64,000 nt of DNA, taken from Liolophura sinensis. Its lineage: Eukaryota; Mollusca; Polyplacophora; Chitonida; Chitonidae. The notes under the pieces were generated by a model. That model was given only the letters and a program-made list of their open reading frames with translations, was not told where the DNA came from and searched no databases. Below, piece after piece: positions 1 to 10,900 of this stretch (its first letter is position 1; every line of letters begins with the position of its first letter). The position numbers and the translations under genes are program-made. The stretch spans positions 20,513,853 to 20,577,852 of the forward strand of contig NC_088296.1 in the NCBI RefSeq assembly GCF_032854445.1. Direction: 5' to 3'.

Positions 1-140
1 CCGGAGAACTAGATAAAAGAGCGGTGGAAATCCGTCCTGCAACAAGGAGCACATCACATGTAACATGCACTCTATGTAATCCTTCGACGTCATATGACTG
101 AAAACTGTAAGACGTTAAACCTCAAGCACTCACTCACTCA
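1..140 (+). mobile_element. Family C SINE 3' end, cut by the window start
   Basis: Contains actagataaaagagcggtgg, cctgcaacaaggagcacat and the 3' module gacgttaaacctcaagcact with cactcactca. Confidence 0.8.
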
Positions 141-507
141 ATCACATATATTGCTTATTCCCATATTCCTTGCTTGAGTACTGTGACACTAAAACTGACG
201 AAGTACACTAACTGAATGTCGCTTAAGGGCACATCATAACAACACTGTACAAGGTGGTATGCTTAATATTCTGAAAAGACAGAACTTTTTAACATATCAA
301 ATGAAATTCGGTTGGAAATTGCGATTGTATGGACTATTTTCAGAACATTTACTTTACTTGTGTACATATATAAAATAACCGTTGCCTTCTGAATGGTTTT
401 CTTTCCAATCAAATTGCTGGCCAATCAGGACTTCTAGTCAGTCGAGAATTCCTTGCACTGAAGACTTCACTATGCATATGCATATTTTGATCAAGCTACT
501 TTAGGTC
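141..507. other. Nothing recognised
   Basis: AT-rich unique sequence between repeats. Confidence 0.4.
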
Positions 508-772
508 TGGCTGCAACCTGCGGATGGTCATGAGTTTTCCAGGGCTCTACCCGATTTCCTCCCACCATAATGCTGGTCGCCGTCGTATAAGTGAAATACT
601 CTTGAGTACGGCGCAAAACACCAATCACATAAATACAATTATAAGTTTAAAATTCCTGCCTCATTTATCAGTGAGGCATGAACACACAGTGCCTTGAAAC
701 AATGGCAGCAGAGACGTCATTACATCATGTATGTATCTAAATGTCAAGAAAAAAGGGTGCATGACTGATGCA
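508..772 (+). mobile_element. Family A SINE 3' half plus 130-bp shared flank
   Basis: 508-640 is the SINE body (gcaacctgcggatggtca ... acggcgcaaaacacc) without the tRNA head. The following 641-772 is not SINE, yet it matches 17645-17773 almost base for base (cctgcctcatttatcagtga). A longer element therefore carries both. Confidence 0.85.
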
Positions 773-775
773 TGT

Positions 776-832
776 GAAATATTCTTGAGCACGGCGTGAA
801 ACGCCAATCAAATAAATACATAAATAAATCAA
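776..832 (+). mobile_element. Family A SINE, short 3' fragment
   Basis: Only gaaatattcttgagcacggc to the aaat tail remains. Confidence 0.85.
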
Positions 833-1198
833 GATGCAAGTAGTATATATTGATGCAAAATCTTTAACATTCATCTGCATTTAAAATTGAAAGTGTAAGT
901 AGGTCTAGCTGCTTTTCTAAAGGCCTCTTTCACGTGTATACACATGTACGGCATGCATCCTTTTGCCCGTGGCTCTCTTTAAATAAAATAGTTGGTAAAC
1001 TAACTTCTCATAACTCTTCTAAACAACGGAGTCAACACAAAAATGTTACGAAAAGTTCAATTCAAGCGGTTTGGTCAAAGCGGTGGATATTTTCGCCTGT
1101 CAAATGTATTTATTTTAATAAATCTTCAATAAGGTTTTGACTGCCTTTATTTCTTTAATCTCTCATTCAGTTCACAAAGGTTAAAGCACTCTGCATAG

Positions 1199-1441
1199 AT
1201 TTATTTATTTATTTGATTGATATTTTATGCCGTACTCAAGAATATTTCACTTATACGATGGCAGCCAGCATTATGGTGGGAGGCAACCGGGCAGAGCCCG
1301 GCGGAAACCCAGGACCATCCGCAGGTTGCTGACAGACCTTCTCACTTACGTTCGGAGATGAAGCCGGCATGAGACTGACTTGAACTCACAGCGACCGCAT
1401 TGGTGAGAGGCTTCTGGGTCATTACGCTACCTATCGGTAGA
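1199..1441 (-). mobile_element. Family A SINE, nearly complete, antisense
   Basis: Starts with the tttattta tail complement, runs through the whole body and ends in the B-box region and coding-strand acccagaagcc; the A-box end is degraded. Confidence 0.9.
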
Positions 1442-1534
1442 GGGATAACGTTTCGTTTTCATCAGTGCTGTAGTATGCATGATTCATTGAAATTTACTTT
1501 GTACTTTACAAATTTTCAGTCATGTGACGACGAG

Positions 1535-1818
1535 GTGTCATAAGGTGTGTGTACATATATTGGAGTCTATTTGTGAAAGAACGAGTCCATGACGCCAAAG
1601 TGCTTCCGCCGCTGAAGTATCAAGGACACTAGACGTGACACCCTGACCAATCGCATTATACTCACGCCTGGTCAACCAGTCCTGTTTCCTTGCTCTAGCC
1701 TCTCAGTGACATTTACTATTTTTAAAGTCTTTGTTATGCCGCGACCAGGGCTTGATCAGGGGTCTCCCGATTTTGAGGAGTACACTGAAACTTACCATAA
1801 GACCACGGAAGCGGTCTG
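1535..1818 (-). mobile_element. Family B SINE
   Basis: Read on the minus strand it starts gaccgcttccgtggtctta (A-box-like), then gatcaagccctggtcg (B-box-like), then the pyrimidine-rich body (caggactggttgacc) and the aggtgtcac/ttgatactt part. Confidence 0.78.
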
Positions 1819-2067
1819 GCAAAAATGAGGTAAACAATATGGCTATTTAATAGCATGACATCTTTATTAGCATCTGATCAACAATCAATAATCAGGTGCT
1901 CTCCATCATCATTACTGGCTCTATAGAAAACAGCCCCCAACAAAAAACACCATTTGGTTCAGGTAAATCACCTAAAATTTTGCCCTAAAAAAAAACCAAA
2001 ACAAAAAACAAAAACCAAAAAAACCCCCAAAAAACAAAAAAAAAATGCATTTTTAGAAAGTATTCTA

Positions 2068-2470
2068 ATTTCTTAATCTTTTCGCATATGAAAGAGCAAC
2101 TTTCAGTGCAACTTTTACAAATTTTTTATTTGAGATAAAATTATATTCTTTAAATTAGCCAGTTTCAGGGCTTCTCAAGCAGTATAATTTTATCACTCTG
2201 AACAAAATAATTCTTTAACAATATGCCTGAATAAACACCTTGCAAACATGTGAAAAGGTTGAAGAATTTCCGGTAATAAATGTCATAAAAATTACTTTTG
2301 ATGTTGAAACCTACATTTTTTCGTGGAGGATACTATCCTACTTTCCCAACAAACCTCAGAAGACTTCTCTATAAAGACTTACAGAACCGTCAGAACCAGG
2401 CAAAATGTGCAACTTACACTCAGGGGCAAAATTTTAGGTAATTTTCAACAGAACCCACAGAATCTGACAA
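2068..2470. repeat. Family D dispersed repeat
   Basis: Two linked modules. One has cttaatcttttcgcatatga ... gagcaactttcagtgcaac ... acaccttgcaaacatgtga. The other has taaatgtcataaaaattact ... aggcaaaatgtgcaactta. Non-coding and AT-rich. Confidence 0.7.
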
Positions 2471-3139
2471 AAATGTGGAGTTTTTAATTTTTAGGTAATT
2501 TAATACTGTGTAAATGAATTGTTGTGACCGGTGGCTGGCAACATTACTTTCATTGTACAAATTTACAGTGTTTAAAGCCCACTGTTTTTGGCACAAAAGA
2601 CAGCTATGTGACCAACAAAAAAGAAAATGCATTTACTCACTTGGAGCAATGACACAAATATTACACACACGTATTTCACACCCTTCACAGCAGTCAGATA
2701 AATGATATGGATTCATGAATATGAAAGATGTACCAGCTTTGATTTACTTCCTTTAATTAACCGTTTCCTTTCACACTTCGCAAATCAGTGATTGATTATT
2801 AAATTTTAACACCTTAAAACCAGGAATTCTTACAGTGGCATTTAGGAGTTCAGAAAGCCGCACACTGCGTTTGTCAAGTGGACCCGCTAAAATCGACTTG
2901 TTCAATGACAACAGCACATGCCATTTCATGTGATCTAGCATTTGACAAATCACATTGACTTAATCTGTTAGTCTGGATGATAAAAAATGGCTTGTCTTAT
3001 TTCCATTTAGCCTGTCAATATGACAAATTGCGTTCGGGAGAATGCAGTTTTTAGTCGGCATGCTTACAGCAAGACTGGGTTTACATGTAAAACAACTTTT
3101 AGGCTTAATCCTAGCATGCTCCTGTAACGCAGCCAACTG

Positions 3140-3360
3140 CACTCTAATTCCTCAACCTTTTCGCACAACAAAGAGCAACTTTCAGGGCAATTTATGCATG
3201 TTGTTAATTAGCTTTTAGGGACAAAACTACAACTGCTGGATTGGCAAATTGGAGGGTCTTCACAAAAAGTAAAATTTTATCAGTCTACACAGAATAATGC
3301 TCCCCCAAAATCTGAATGAATAAACACCTTGCAAACTTGCGAATAGGTTAAAGTTAGAGT
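3140..3360. repeat. Family D dispersed repeat, first module only
   Basis: cctcaaccttttcgcacaac, gagcaactttcagggcaatt and acaccttgcaaacttgcgaa match 2068-2265. Confidence 0.72.
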
Positions 3361-3904
3361 AGCCTACTTATAAATACATGCATACTAAATAACTGTGTCT
3401 TTAACAAATATACTTAGAACTTGTTACTCCTGAAAAAATCCAGTCTTACATGTATCATTTCTAACAGTAGTTGAGCTCAACAATTTCATTTTTTTATTTT
3501 AAACTTATGACGCGTTACCTTTTCTCAACAAATAACGAACAGTAATAAAATCTCCTAACTTGAAACACTTGACACAAACAATTCTTTAATTACGTGTCAA
3601 AGAAAGACACTTGGATTTCCTCTTTACAGTATAACATGTTACTCACAGGGAATCTGAACTCAAAGCAATTAACAACATGTCACACAAAAGAAAAAGCACT
3701 AATTTGGCATTTGTACTTAAAATAATACACTCAAGATTTCATACCTAACATAGTATTCTTTATGCTTTAATACAGAATTGGAGAATAATTTATAATCAAC
3801 CATTTTTCCCAGGACTATCTCACAATCATTCTCCTGGAGAAATACATCCACGTGGCATTCACTGCTTAGGTCTCCTTTATCATGATAAATGTTTTTTTTT
3901 TTTT

Positions 3905-4137
3905 GTTTTTTTTTTGATTGTTGTTTTACGCCGTACTCAAGAATATTTCACTTATACGACGGCGGCCAGCATTATGCTGGGTGGAAACCGGGCAGAGCCC
4001 GGGGGAAACCCACGACCATCCGCAGGTTGCTGACAGACCTTCCCACGTACAGGCGGAGAGGAAGCCAGCATAAGCTGATCTTGAACTCACAGCGATCCTA
4101 CTGGTGAGAGGCTTCTGGGTCACTACGCTGAGCTGCG
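3905..4137 (-). mobile_element. Family A SINE, antisense
   Basis: Body well conserved from gccgtactcaagaatatttc to gagaggcttctgggtcac; the head ends at gctgagctgcgc without the A box. Confidence 0.9.
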
Positions 4138-5458
4138 CTAAATGTCAGTTCATATTTATTTCCTGAGGTTTTGTGGGGGGTTTTTTTGTTGTTTTTTTTT
4201 TCTTTTTGTCCAAATTCTGACATGCCTGGTGTAACAACCACAACTAACATTCCACCTGACCCAACTGTAGGTACTACACAGAAAAGATAACCAGTTATGA
4301 TACTAACTGATAACTGATAACAAACATGGCGATGCCCGAAGACGAATATTATGTTGTCTGGATTAGGCATGGATATACTACATGCATGTTTGTACGTGTA
4401 CGGAAAACTGTTTGCTAAGCACGTCATTTTCTCACGGGTCACAATACGGCCGCTAGACTGAGTTTATTTTTATTACGATACTGCAGCAGTCATTGTGGAA
4501 GTACGTGAAATCTTTCGACAATATATACAGTAGGAAATCTTGAAAATCTACGTGTACAACAGCTGCCATTCCTGTGATGTGTTATTTAACCCATGGCATG
4601 GAGACATTGCTGCCAACAAACCAAACATAGAATCAAACCATTATTTTACCAGACAATGTCTCTTATGTAAAGAAAACATTTAACACAACTGATAACAAGA
4701 CTGGGAAAAAGATTTACCTGGATTATAATACCTGAAGTTTTCAAAACTGACTGGCTTCACTCCGCTCCAAATGACAACATATAGATGTACACCACGGATG
4801 AGAATTAAAGCTTATGTGATCTGCTATCTCTGCACTTCCTGTACATTTATGAACTGTAAATGTTTTATGCATATAAGGGTATGTACATTACAACACAATG
4901 TGTAAATTCAGTTCTGATCTGATGTGGAAACGTCAGATTATAACAAACTTGGCAAGTCATGTAAAAAAACCAAACATACATGTCATCTGTACATGTAAGT
5001 CAATACTGTACTGAACTACTTGCCACTATTTCCAAATTAAAATCTTCGCTGGCTCTGAGAAAACCCTCCATTTTCGCTGGCGAACAGAAGCTAAATCAAA
5101 TAAGGTGGCAGTGAAGACATGCACACGTACATGTATGTGCACAATTAACATCCCACCATTCAGGTTGTAGAAAATAGGGAATCCATGGTTGAAGTGCGTA
5201 ACTGTGGTCAAACGTACAGTAGTTGTACACACACTGAATAAATCTTCATGTACAGTCACGAGTGTCTAATATCTGTGACTATCTCACACTACAGCCCATC
5301 AGTCATGTCAGCTGCAATTGTGACCCTCTTTACAACCCTCTAGGTTACACAGAGCTACTACCACTTACATGTACATGTCTTAAAGTTGACTCTGTTTTCC
5401 TTTGACTTTCACACTTCACTATGTACAGCCTTATATACTTGTTGCTTATATATATTTT
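4138..5458. other. No gene recognised
   Basis: The minus-strand ORFs at 4098-4442 and 5026-5259 have no recognisable domain; the first partly reads through a SINE. Rich in acatgtac words. Confidence 0.45.
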
Positions 5459-5608
5459 TTTTTGATTGCTGTTTTACGCCGTACTCAAGAATATTTCACT
5501 TATACGACGGCGGCCAGCATTATGGTGTGTGGAAACCGGGCAGAGCCCGGGGGAAACCCACTGCCGGAGAGGAAGCCAGCATGAGCTGGACTTGAACTCA
5601 CAGTGATG
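5459..5608 (-). mobile_element. Family A SINE, antisense with internal deletion
   Basis: After gggggaaacccac the central 50 or so bases (hygroscopic gap: the caacctgcggatggtc block) are missing and the sequence resumes at gccggagaggaagcc. It abuts a TA microsatellite. Confidence 0.88.
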
Positions 5609-5611
5609 TTG

Positions 5612-5654
<43 letters not shown>
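5612..5654. repeat. TA microsatellite
   Basis: Uninterrupted ta dinucleotides adjoining a truncated family A SINE. Confidence 0.97.
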
Positions 5655-5658
<4 letters not shown>

Positions 5659-5927
5659 CACACTTTAGAATTTTGATAACCAGCCAGGAGACAGGTTTGA
5701 GCCATGTCTCGCACGTCTGCATGAACTGATGATACAGGGCGCTCTGTAATACACATACACTTTAAGATATTGCTGAGTACATGTGTAATGTACCCTGCAT
5801 TATTATCAATCACTGGTTAGTATTTGTAAAGTACAGTATACATAACATACAACTGTGACTGACTGTGATGATAAAATGATGTACAGCATATCACACACAG
5901 GCAAAATGCAAGTAAGTCAACTCTGCC

Positions 5928-6101
5928 AGCTCATGCTGGCTGGCTGGCTGGCTGGGTTCCTCTCCAGTCGTACCTGGAAAGGTCTGTCAGCAACCTGTGG
6001 CTCTGTCCAGTTTCCTCCCACCATGATGCTGGTTGGTGTCGTATAAGTGAAATACAATTGAGTACTGGCGTACATAACACCAATCAAATAAATAAACAAA
6101 T
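5928..6101 (+). mobile_element. Family A SINE, diverged
   Basis: Head missing. A ggct expansion (5938-5955) replaces part of the body. Tail tacataacaccaatcaaata. Confidence 0.85.
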
Positions 6102-7047
6102 CGACTCTGGTCATGCTGAGAACACACATGTGCGTGCAGGCATGTCACAACCGCGATCATCAAGTGGTACAGGTACAATCTATCAGGGGTGATCATCAGG
6201 TGGTACAGGTACAATCTATCAGGATGAATGTCCACGTAGGTTTACTGGTACACATATACATATTATCATTGTCACACCGCAGCATCACTTCACGTCTATC
6301 CAATCTTTACCATGTTTAATGCACAACATCCAAAAATCCTGCAGATGAAGACGGATTCTATGTCCTGTCTGTGATCACACTTCACCAGATAATCAGTCCC
6401 AGCTTAGAACAGATGGACTGCAATGGCAGCTATCTTTGAGGAAAGTTTCTGTATTGCCCACTGAGTGTCTACTGTAAGAGGTGACAAACGCTGGGCAGAG
6501 GCCCTTGGCTGGTAAGGGCATACGATGGGCAATATACACAAACTTCCCTCAAAGATGCCTGCCATTGAAAACCATCAGTCAAATGTCACAATTGCGCAAC
6601 ACTCGATCCACTGTAAACATCGAGAGACATGAATTCCAGATACTTCTGTAGACTGCCACATGTGACCTTTACAGTACACCATAACACATCCTGGAGTTCA
6701 GACATGAAACGGGTGGTCACACATCATCAAAGAAGAACGCACCACCTTCTAGAGCGCCATGCATGACTAATGACCGGCCCATTATGAGTATGACATTTAA
6801 ACTGAATGCCACAATAGTCCAGCATAGTGGCGTAAATAGTACTCACATTACATCTCACCACAGTCAAACACTCTGTGGTAAAGTCTAGATGGTAAACACT
6901 GGCCATCTCTTGTTTTTCACTCTCTAGAGTTACGATCCTAAACCTTGGCAATCACTTTTCTTCACATACACACCAGCTTGGGATTACTGCAGTGAGCTTT
7001 GTTTGTCAAACCTTATACAGAAGAAAACTTCAGCCTGGAGACATGCC
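6102..7047. other. No gene recognised
   Basis: Contains a 31-base direct repeat (cgatcatcaagtggtacagg at 6153 and gtgatcatcaggtggtacag at 6188). The stretch 6430-6475 (tgaggaaagtttctgtattg) is partly complementary to 6525-6560 (ggcaatatacacaaacttcc), a possible inverted repeat. Confidence 0.45.
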
Positions 7048-7275
7048 AGTACTTGCAGGTCAACCCCACCCCAGTACTTGGAGGTCAACCCCACCCCAGT
7101 ACTTGCAGGTCAACCCCACCCCAGTACTTGGAGGTCAACCCCACCCCAGTACTTGCAGGTCAACCCCACCCCAGTACTTGCAGGTCAACCCCACCCCAGT
7201 ACTTGGAGGTCAACCCCACCCCAGTACTTGGAGGTCAACCCCACCCCAGTACTTGGAGGTCACACCCCCACCTCA
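7048..7275. repeat. 25-bp minisatellite (9 copies)
   Basis: Nine copies of a unit beginning cagtacttgcaggtcaac or cagtacttggaggtcaac and ending in ccaccc. It lies downstream of the SLC25A42 stop, beyond the candidate polyadenylation signal at 7295-7300. Overlapping ORFs here are repeat artefacts. Confidence 0.95.
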
Positions 7276-7382
7276 CCTCAGTACTGTACTCATCTTTATT
7301 GACATTATGAGGGTAATTCTGGACTGTCTTGTCACTTCAACATACAGCACTCCATCCTTGAATAATGAAGGTAAATGCAATT

Positions 7383-7688
7383 CGTTGCTAGTACATCGTT
7401 GCTATTATTTACATTGTACATCTCACTGTTGCACTGTTGCTATAATAGCCTTGCTATTACATGTAGATAACACTGTTTCAGTGTTGCTGTAACATGTACA
7501 TCTCAATGTTACTTTGTTGTTATTACATGTACATCTTGCCGTTACTTTGTTGCTATCACATGTGCATCTCACTGTTCGAGTGTTGCTATTGGATGTTCAT
7601 CTCACTGTTACACTGTTGCTATTTCATGTTCATCTCACTGTAAATCTGTTGCTACTACATGTATATCACACTGTGACATTGTTGCCTG
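7383..7688. repeat. Degenerate 33-bp repeat in SLC25A42 3' flank
   Basis: Phrases such as tgttgctattacatgt and catctcactgtt recur at roughly 33-base spacing about eight times. Probably inside the SLC25A42 3' UTR on the opposite strand. Confidence 0.75.
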
Positions 7689-7730
7689 AGCATCTTTTCC
7701 CTGTCAAATCTAGGCTGCCACGTCTCTGTG

Positions 7731-7948
7731 TCATGAGGCTTCATCATCGTCATACAGGACAACCCAGACCTTCCGCAAGTAGTGCTGTACAGTGTCGAAT
7801 GTAGAGAAACTGACGCCGACAGCGATGGGACCCTTGATCCAGTTGAGACTGAGCCCCTTGTACATCCCCCGGATAAAGCCTTCTTCTAAAATCACCTTCC
7901 TAGCCGTCGTCATAATGGATGTGTAGTCGTTACCGTGACCTGTGACAC
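7731..7948 (-). CDS. SLC25A42: SLC25A42 exon 7, C-terminus and stop
   Basis: Codes residues 278-349. It opens [11 protein letters not shown], continues [20 protein letters not shown] and ends in an acidic tail DDDEAS with TGA at 7733-7731. Acceptor cttacctcag. [11 protein letters not shown] matches the conserved end of the sixth helix in SLC25A42. Confidence 0.93.
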
Positions 7949-10900
7949 CTGAGGTAAGGAACTCAGTGCAGTGAGATACAGCACCTACTGAAACTATTTT
8001 CTACATATTTTGGTGAACCAAATGTTATATAGTGTGATTATAAGATTATAAGAGAACACAACAGATTCAACAGTTATGTTTATCTGAAAATGTTTCATGC
8101 AGTTAAAATGACCAACCATTTCACATAACTCTATACATATAACACATCAGTGCTCCATAGACACAAAATGACTTCAAACAATAAAATGATTGACACTCGT
8201 CACAATACTCCTCTCCTTTTCTTCAAACTGAAAATTCAAACGACACACAACCAACTCTGATTGGCAGAGCTATATGCCTATGCTCTACACACAGCTTTGT
8301 ACTAATGTAACACTTTTTTCTTCCTATATTTGTACTTGTCTGATATAATCTGAAATACCATGGCCTGATCCCCTCAGATATACCTGAATCTACCTAGACT
8401 ACAGCACCTATGATGTTAGCACACAAAAACTGGTTTAATGATGGCTGTGACACAACAGAACAATCAAGCCAAACAAGATAATTTCCTGAAATTATGGCAA
8501 ATGCCTGATATGTATCTTAAGGCTTAGGTCCAACAAAACTGGAAGAGTTCTACACAAAGGGGAGAGAACCCAAACTATCTGTACTGCAAAACATTGTCAG
8601 CTTCATGAATAATTAGCTTCATGGTTAGTTCAGGGCTGAAAGAAAACTCGAAAAATTCCGGTCCTGTTACCATACTTAGGACCTTGAAGAGTTCTGTACC
8701 AAGGGGAAGTAACCCAACTTTCTGATCATATGTACCAGTGGTGACTAACTGTACGTACCAGCAGTTTGCATCCGCCTCCGGACAATGTCCAGCGGGTAGG
8801 ACATAGTCTGACCCAGCAGCCCAGCCACAGCCCCAAACAACAACCTCTCCACCGGGGTGGGGTTTCTGCCCTTAGCATACTCTGAAACAGCAAATGTCCA
8901 GAATGGCGCAAAACACCAATCAAATAAATAAATCAAATAAATCAGGAGCACCTACATACGACCTTAACATGGATTTTCTTTCTTAATTAATCAATTAAGT
9001 CATTTGAAATTTTGACATGATAAGCTACTCAAGACAGCGTAATTCTGCCACAGCTAAATGGGCATTTCTAACCTTGTAACAGTATATAGACACCGGGTAC
9101 AGCACTAAGTGTACTTTGTGTGATGCGCTCAACAAAATCCTGCAAAATTCAAATAAAAATATAGCTGCTAAAGCAGCGATTCTGGGATTCAAGCTAGAAT
9201 TGCTGGCCTATACAGTGTTGCTTCCAGTAACCTTAATGGTGTCCATGTATAGATACATAACAAACTTAATTATAAAGTCTTCGTAGTCATTAGTGCGTTG
9301 CTTGTAAGTACACCGTATATCATACGTATGTAGATGTGCTTGATCGTAATTTACGGCAAAACTGTACGTTGCAGGAAAGAAATAAGACCAGATTCATGAT
9401 CGGGGCGTCAAACTTACATGCTTACAATATTCATAAATTCATCTGAGACACAAATGCATGATATAACAAGGGGACGTCAAAGTAAGAAATACAGTAAATC
9501 GGCCTATGGATAATTTTTCAAGCACTGCAACTCCCGCATTTATTAAGACACTTCAACGATTCTCTGCACACATACAGTGCACTTATAGCCCTTCACACAC
9601 TTCACATTTCCAGCTTTACAACTAGAGCGGTTTTGTGTCATATATGTTTTACTATAATTTTTAAATAGATTTTTGAATGGTCTAGGGTGGAGAAAGTTTC
9701 ACAGAGTGGACGCTAAAAGCTGTGTTTATAGACCACTTGGAAGTTGTAAAACTGCATGCAGTTCTTTTTTCAGTTGCGCTTTCACAATGTTTAAAGAATT
9801 TCATGTTTTTCAAAAATGGACACTATGTCACGTGACTACTGGGAGCAAACTTCACACACAATATATGCCATATATTTGTCTATTGTACGAAAAACAAACC
9901 AAAGCTTTTAATGCTCCTGTTATCTGTGTATCCTAATTTGCATATTTAAACACACTAAAAATGCATCATTTTCAAAAAGATTAAGCCAAAAGAGTTTAAT
10001 ACTGAGCTTTGCAAACTACAATGCTAGACCAATGGACAACGTTCAGTAAAAATTTGACGCTATTTGGTCCAGCCATTCTCCAGAAGAAGATTTTTAAAGA
10101 AGGGTTAGGTTTTTGGACAAAATCCAATAGGGCTGCCATGCAACCTGACCGATTGTCACCAAAAGTTATGGCCTACAGGTTTAGGTCTAGGCCTATAATG
10201 TGGTAAAAATTTCAGTTTTCATGCTCTTATTAACTTTTCTACAACTCAGCGACAAAATCGTGAGGAATAATAATTAGCCCAAAAAAAAAAAAATAATAAG
10301 AGAAGAATCCCAACAATTACAACAGGGCTTCCAGTCATCAGGGTTTGAAGCCCTAATTATCATACCATATCATAAAGCTCAACATTTAGTTGCTGCTACA
10401 GTACAACGACATATAGGTATGGCCTAAATATTTGAAAGGGCGCCTCTGTGGCTCAGTTGGTTAGCGCGCTAGCGCAGCATAATGACCTAGGAGCCTCTCA
10501 TCAATGTGGTCCCTGTGAGCTGAAGTCCAGCTCATGCTGGCTTCCTCCGGCCGTACGTGGGAAGGTCTTCCAGCAACCTGCGGATGGTCGTGGGTTTCCC
10601 AGGGGTACTGCCGGGTTTCCACCCACCATAATGCTGGCCGCCGTCATATAAGTGAAATATTCTTGAATACGGCGTAAAACAGCAATCAAATAAATAAATA
10701 AATAAATATTTGAAATGTCATACAATATTTCTCTTACTGCTTTCTAAGATCAATAGAACTCTCAGAATCAGGAAAATGTGCAAAATTACTGAAATTCAAG
10801 GTATTGCATTTTGACTTAATAAAGCAAAAAACTCAGATTTGTAGACAGACCAGCGTAAAGCCAATCAGTGTGTGGATGTAGTGCCACCTTAGTTTCAGGA

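Noticed and set aside
6992-7492. Three 100-166 residue proline-rich ORFs
   Set aside because: Frames of the 25-bp minisatellite.
10439-10530. tRNA genes (ggctcagttggttagcgc and similar heads)
   Set aside because: These heads lead into SINE bodies and do not fold with a proper acceptor stem; they are tRNA-derived retroposon promoters.
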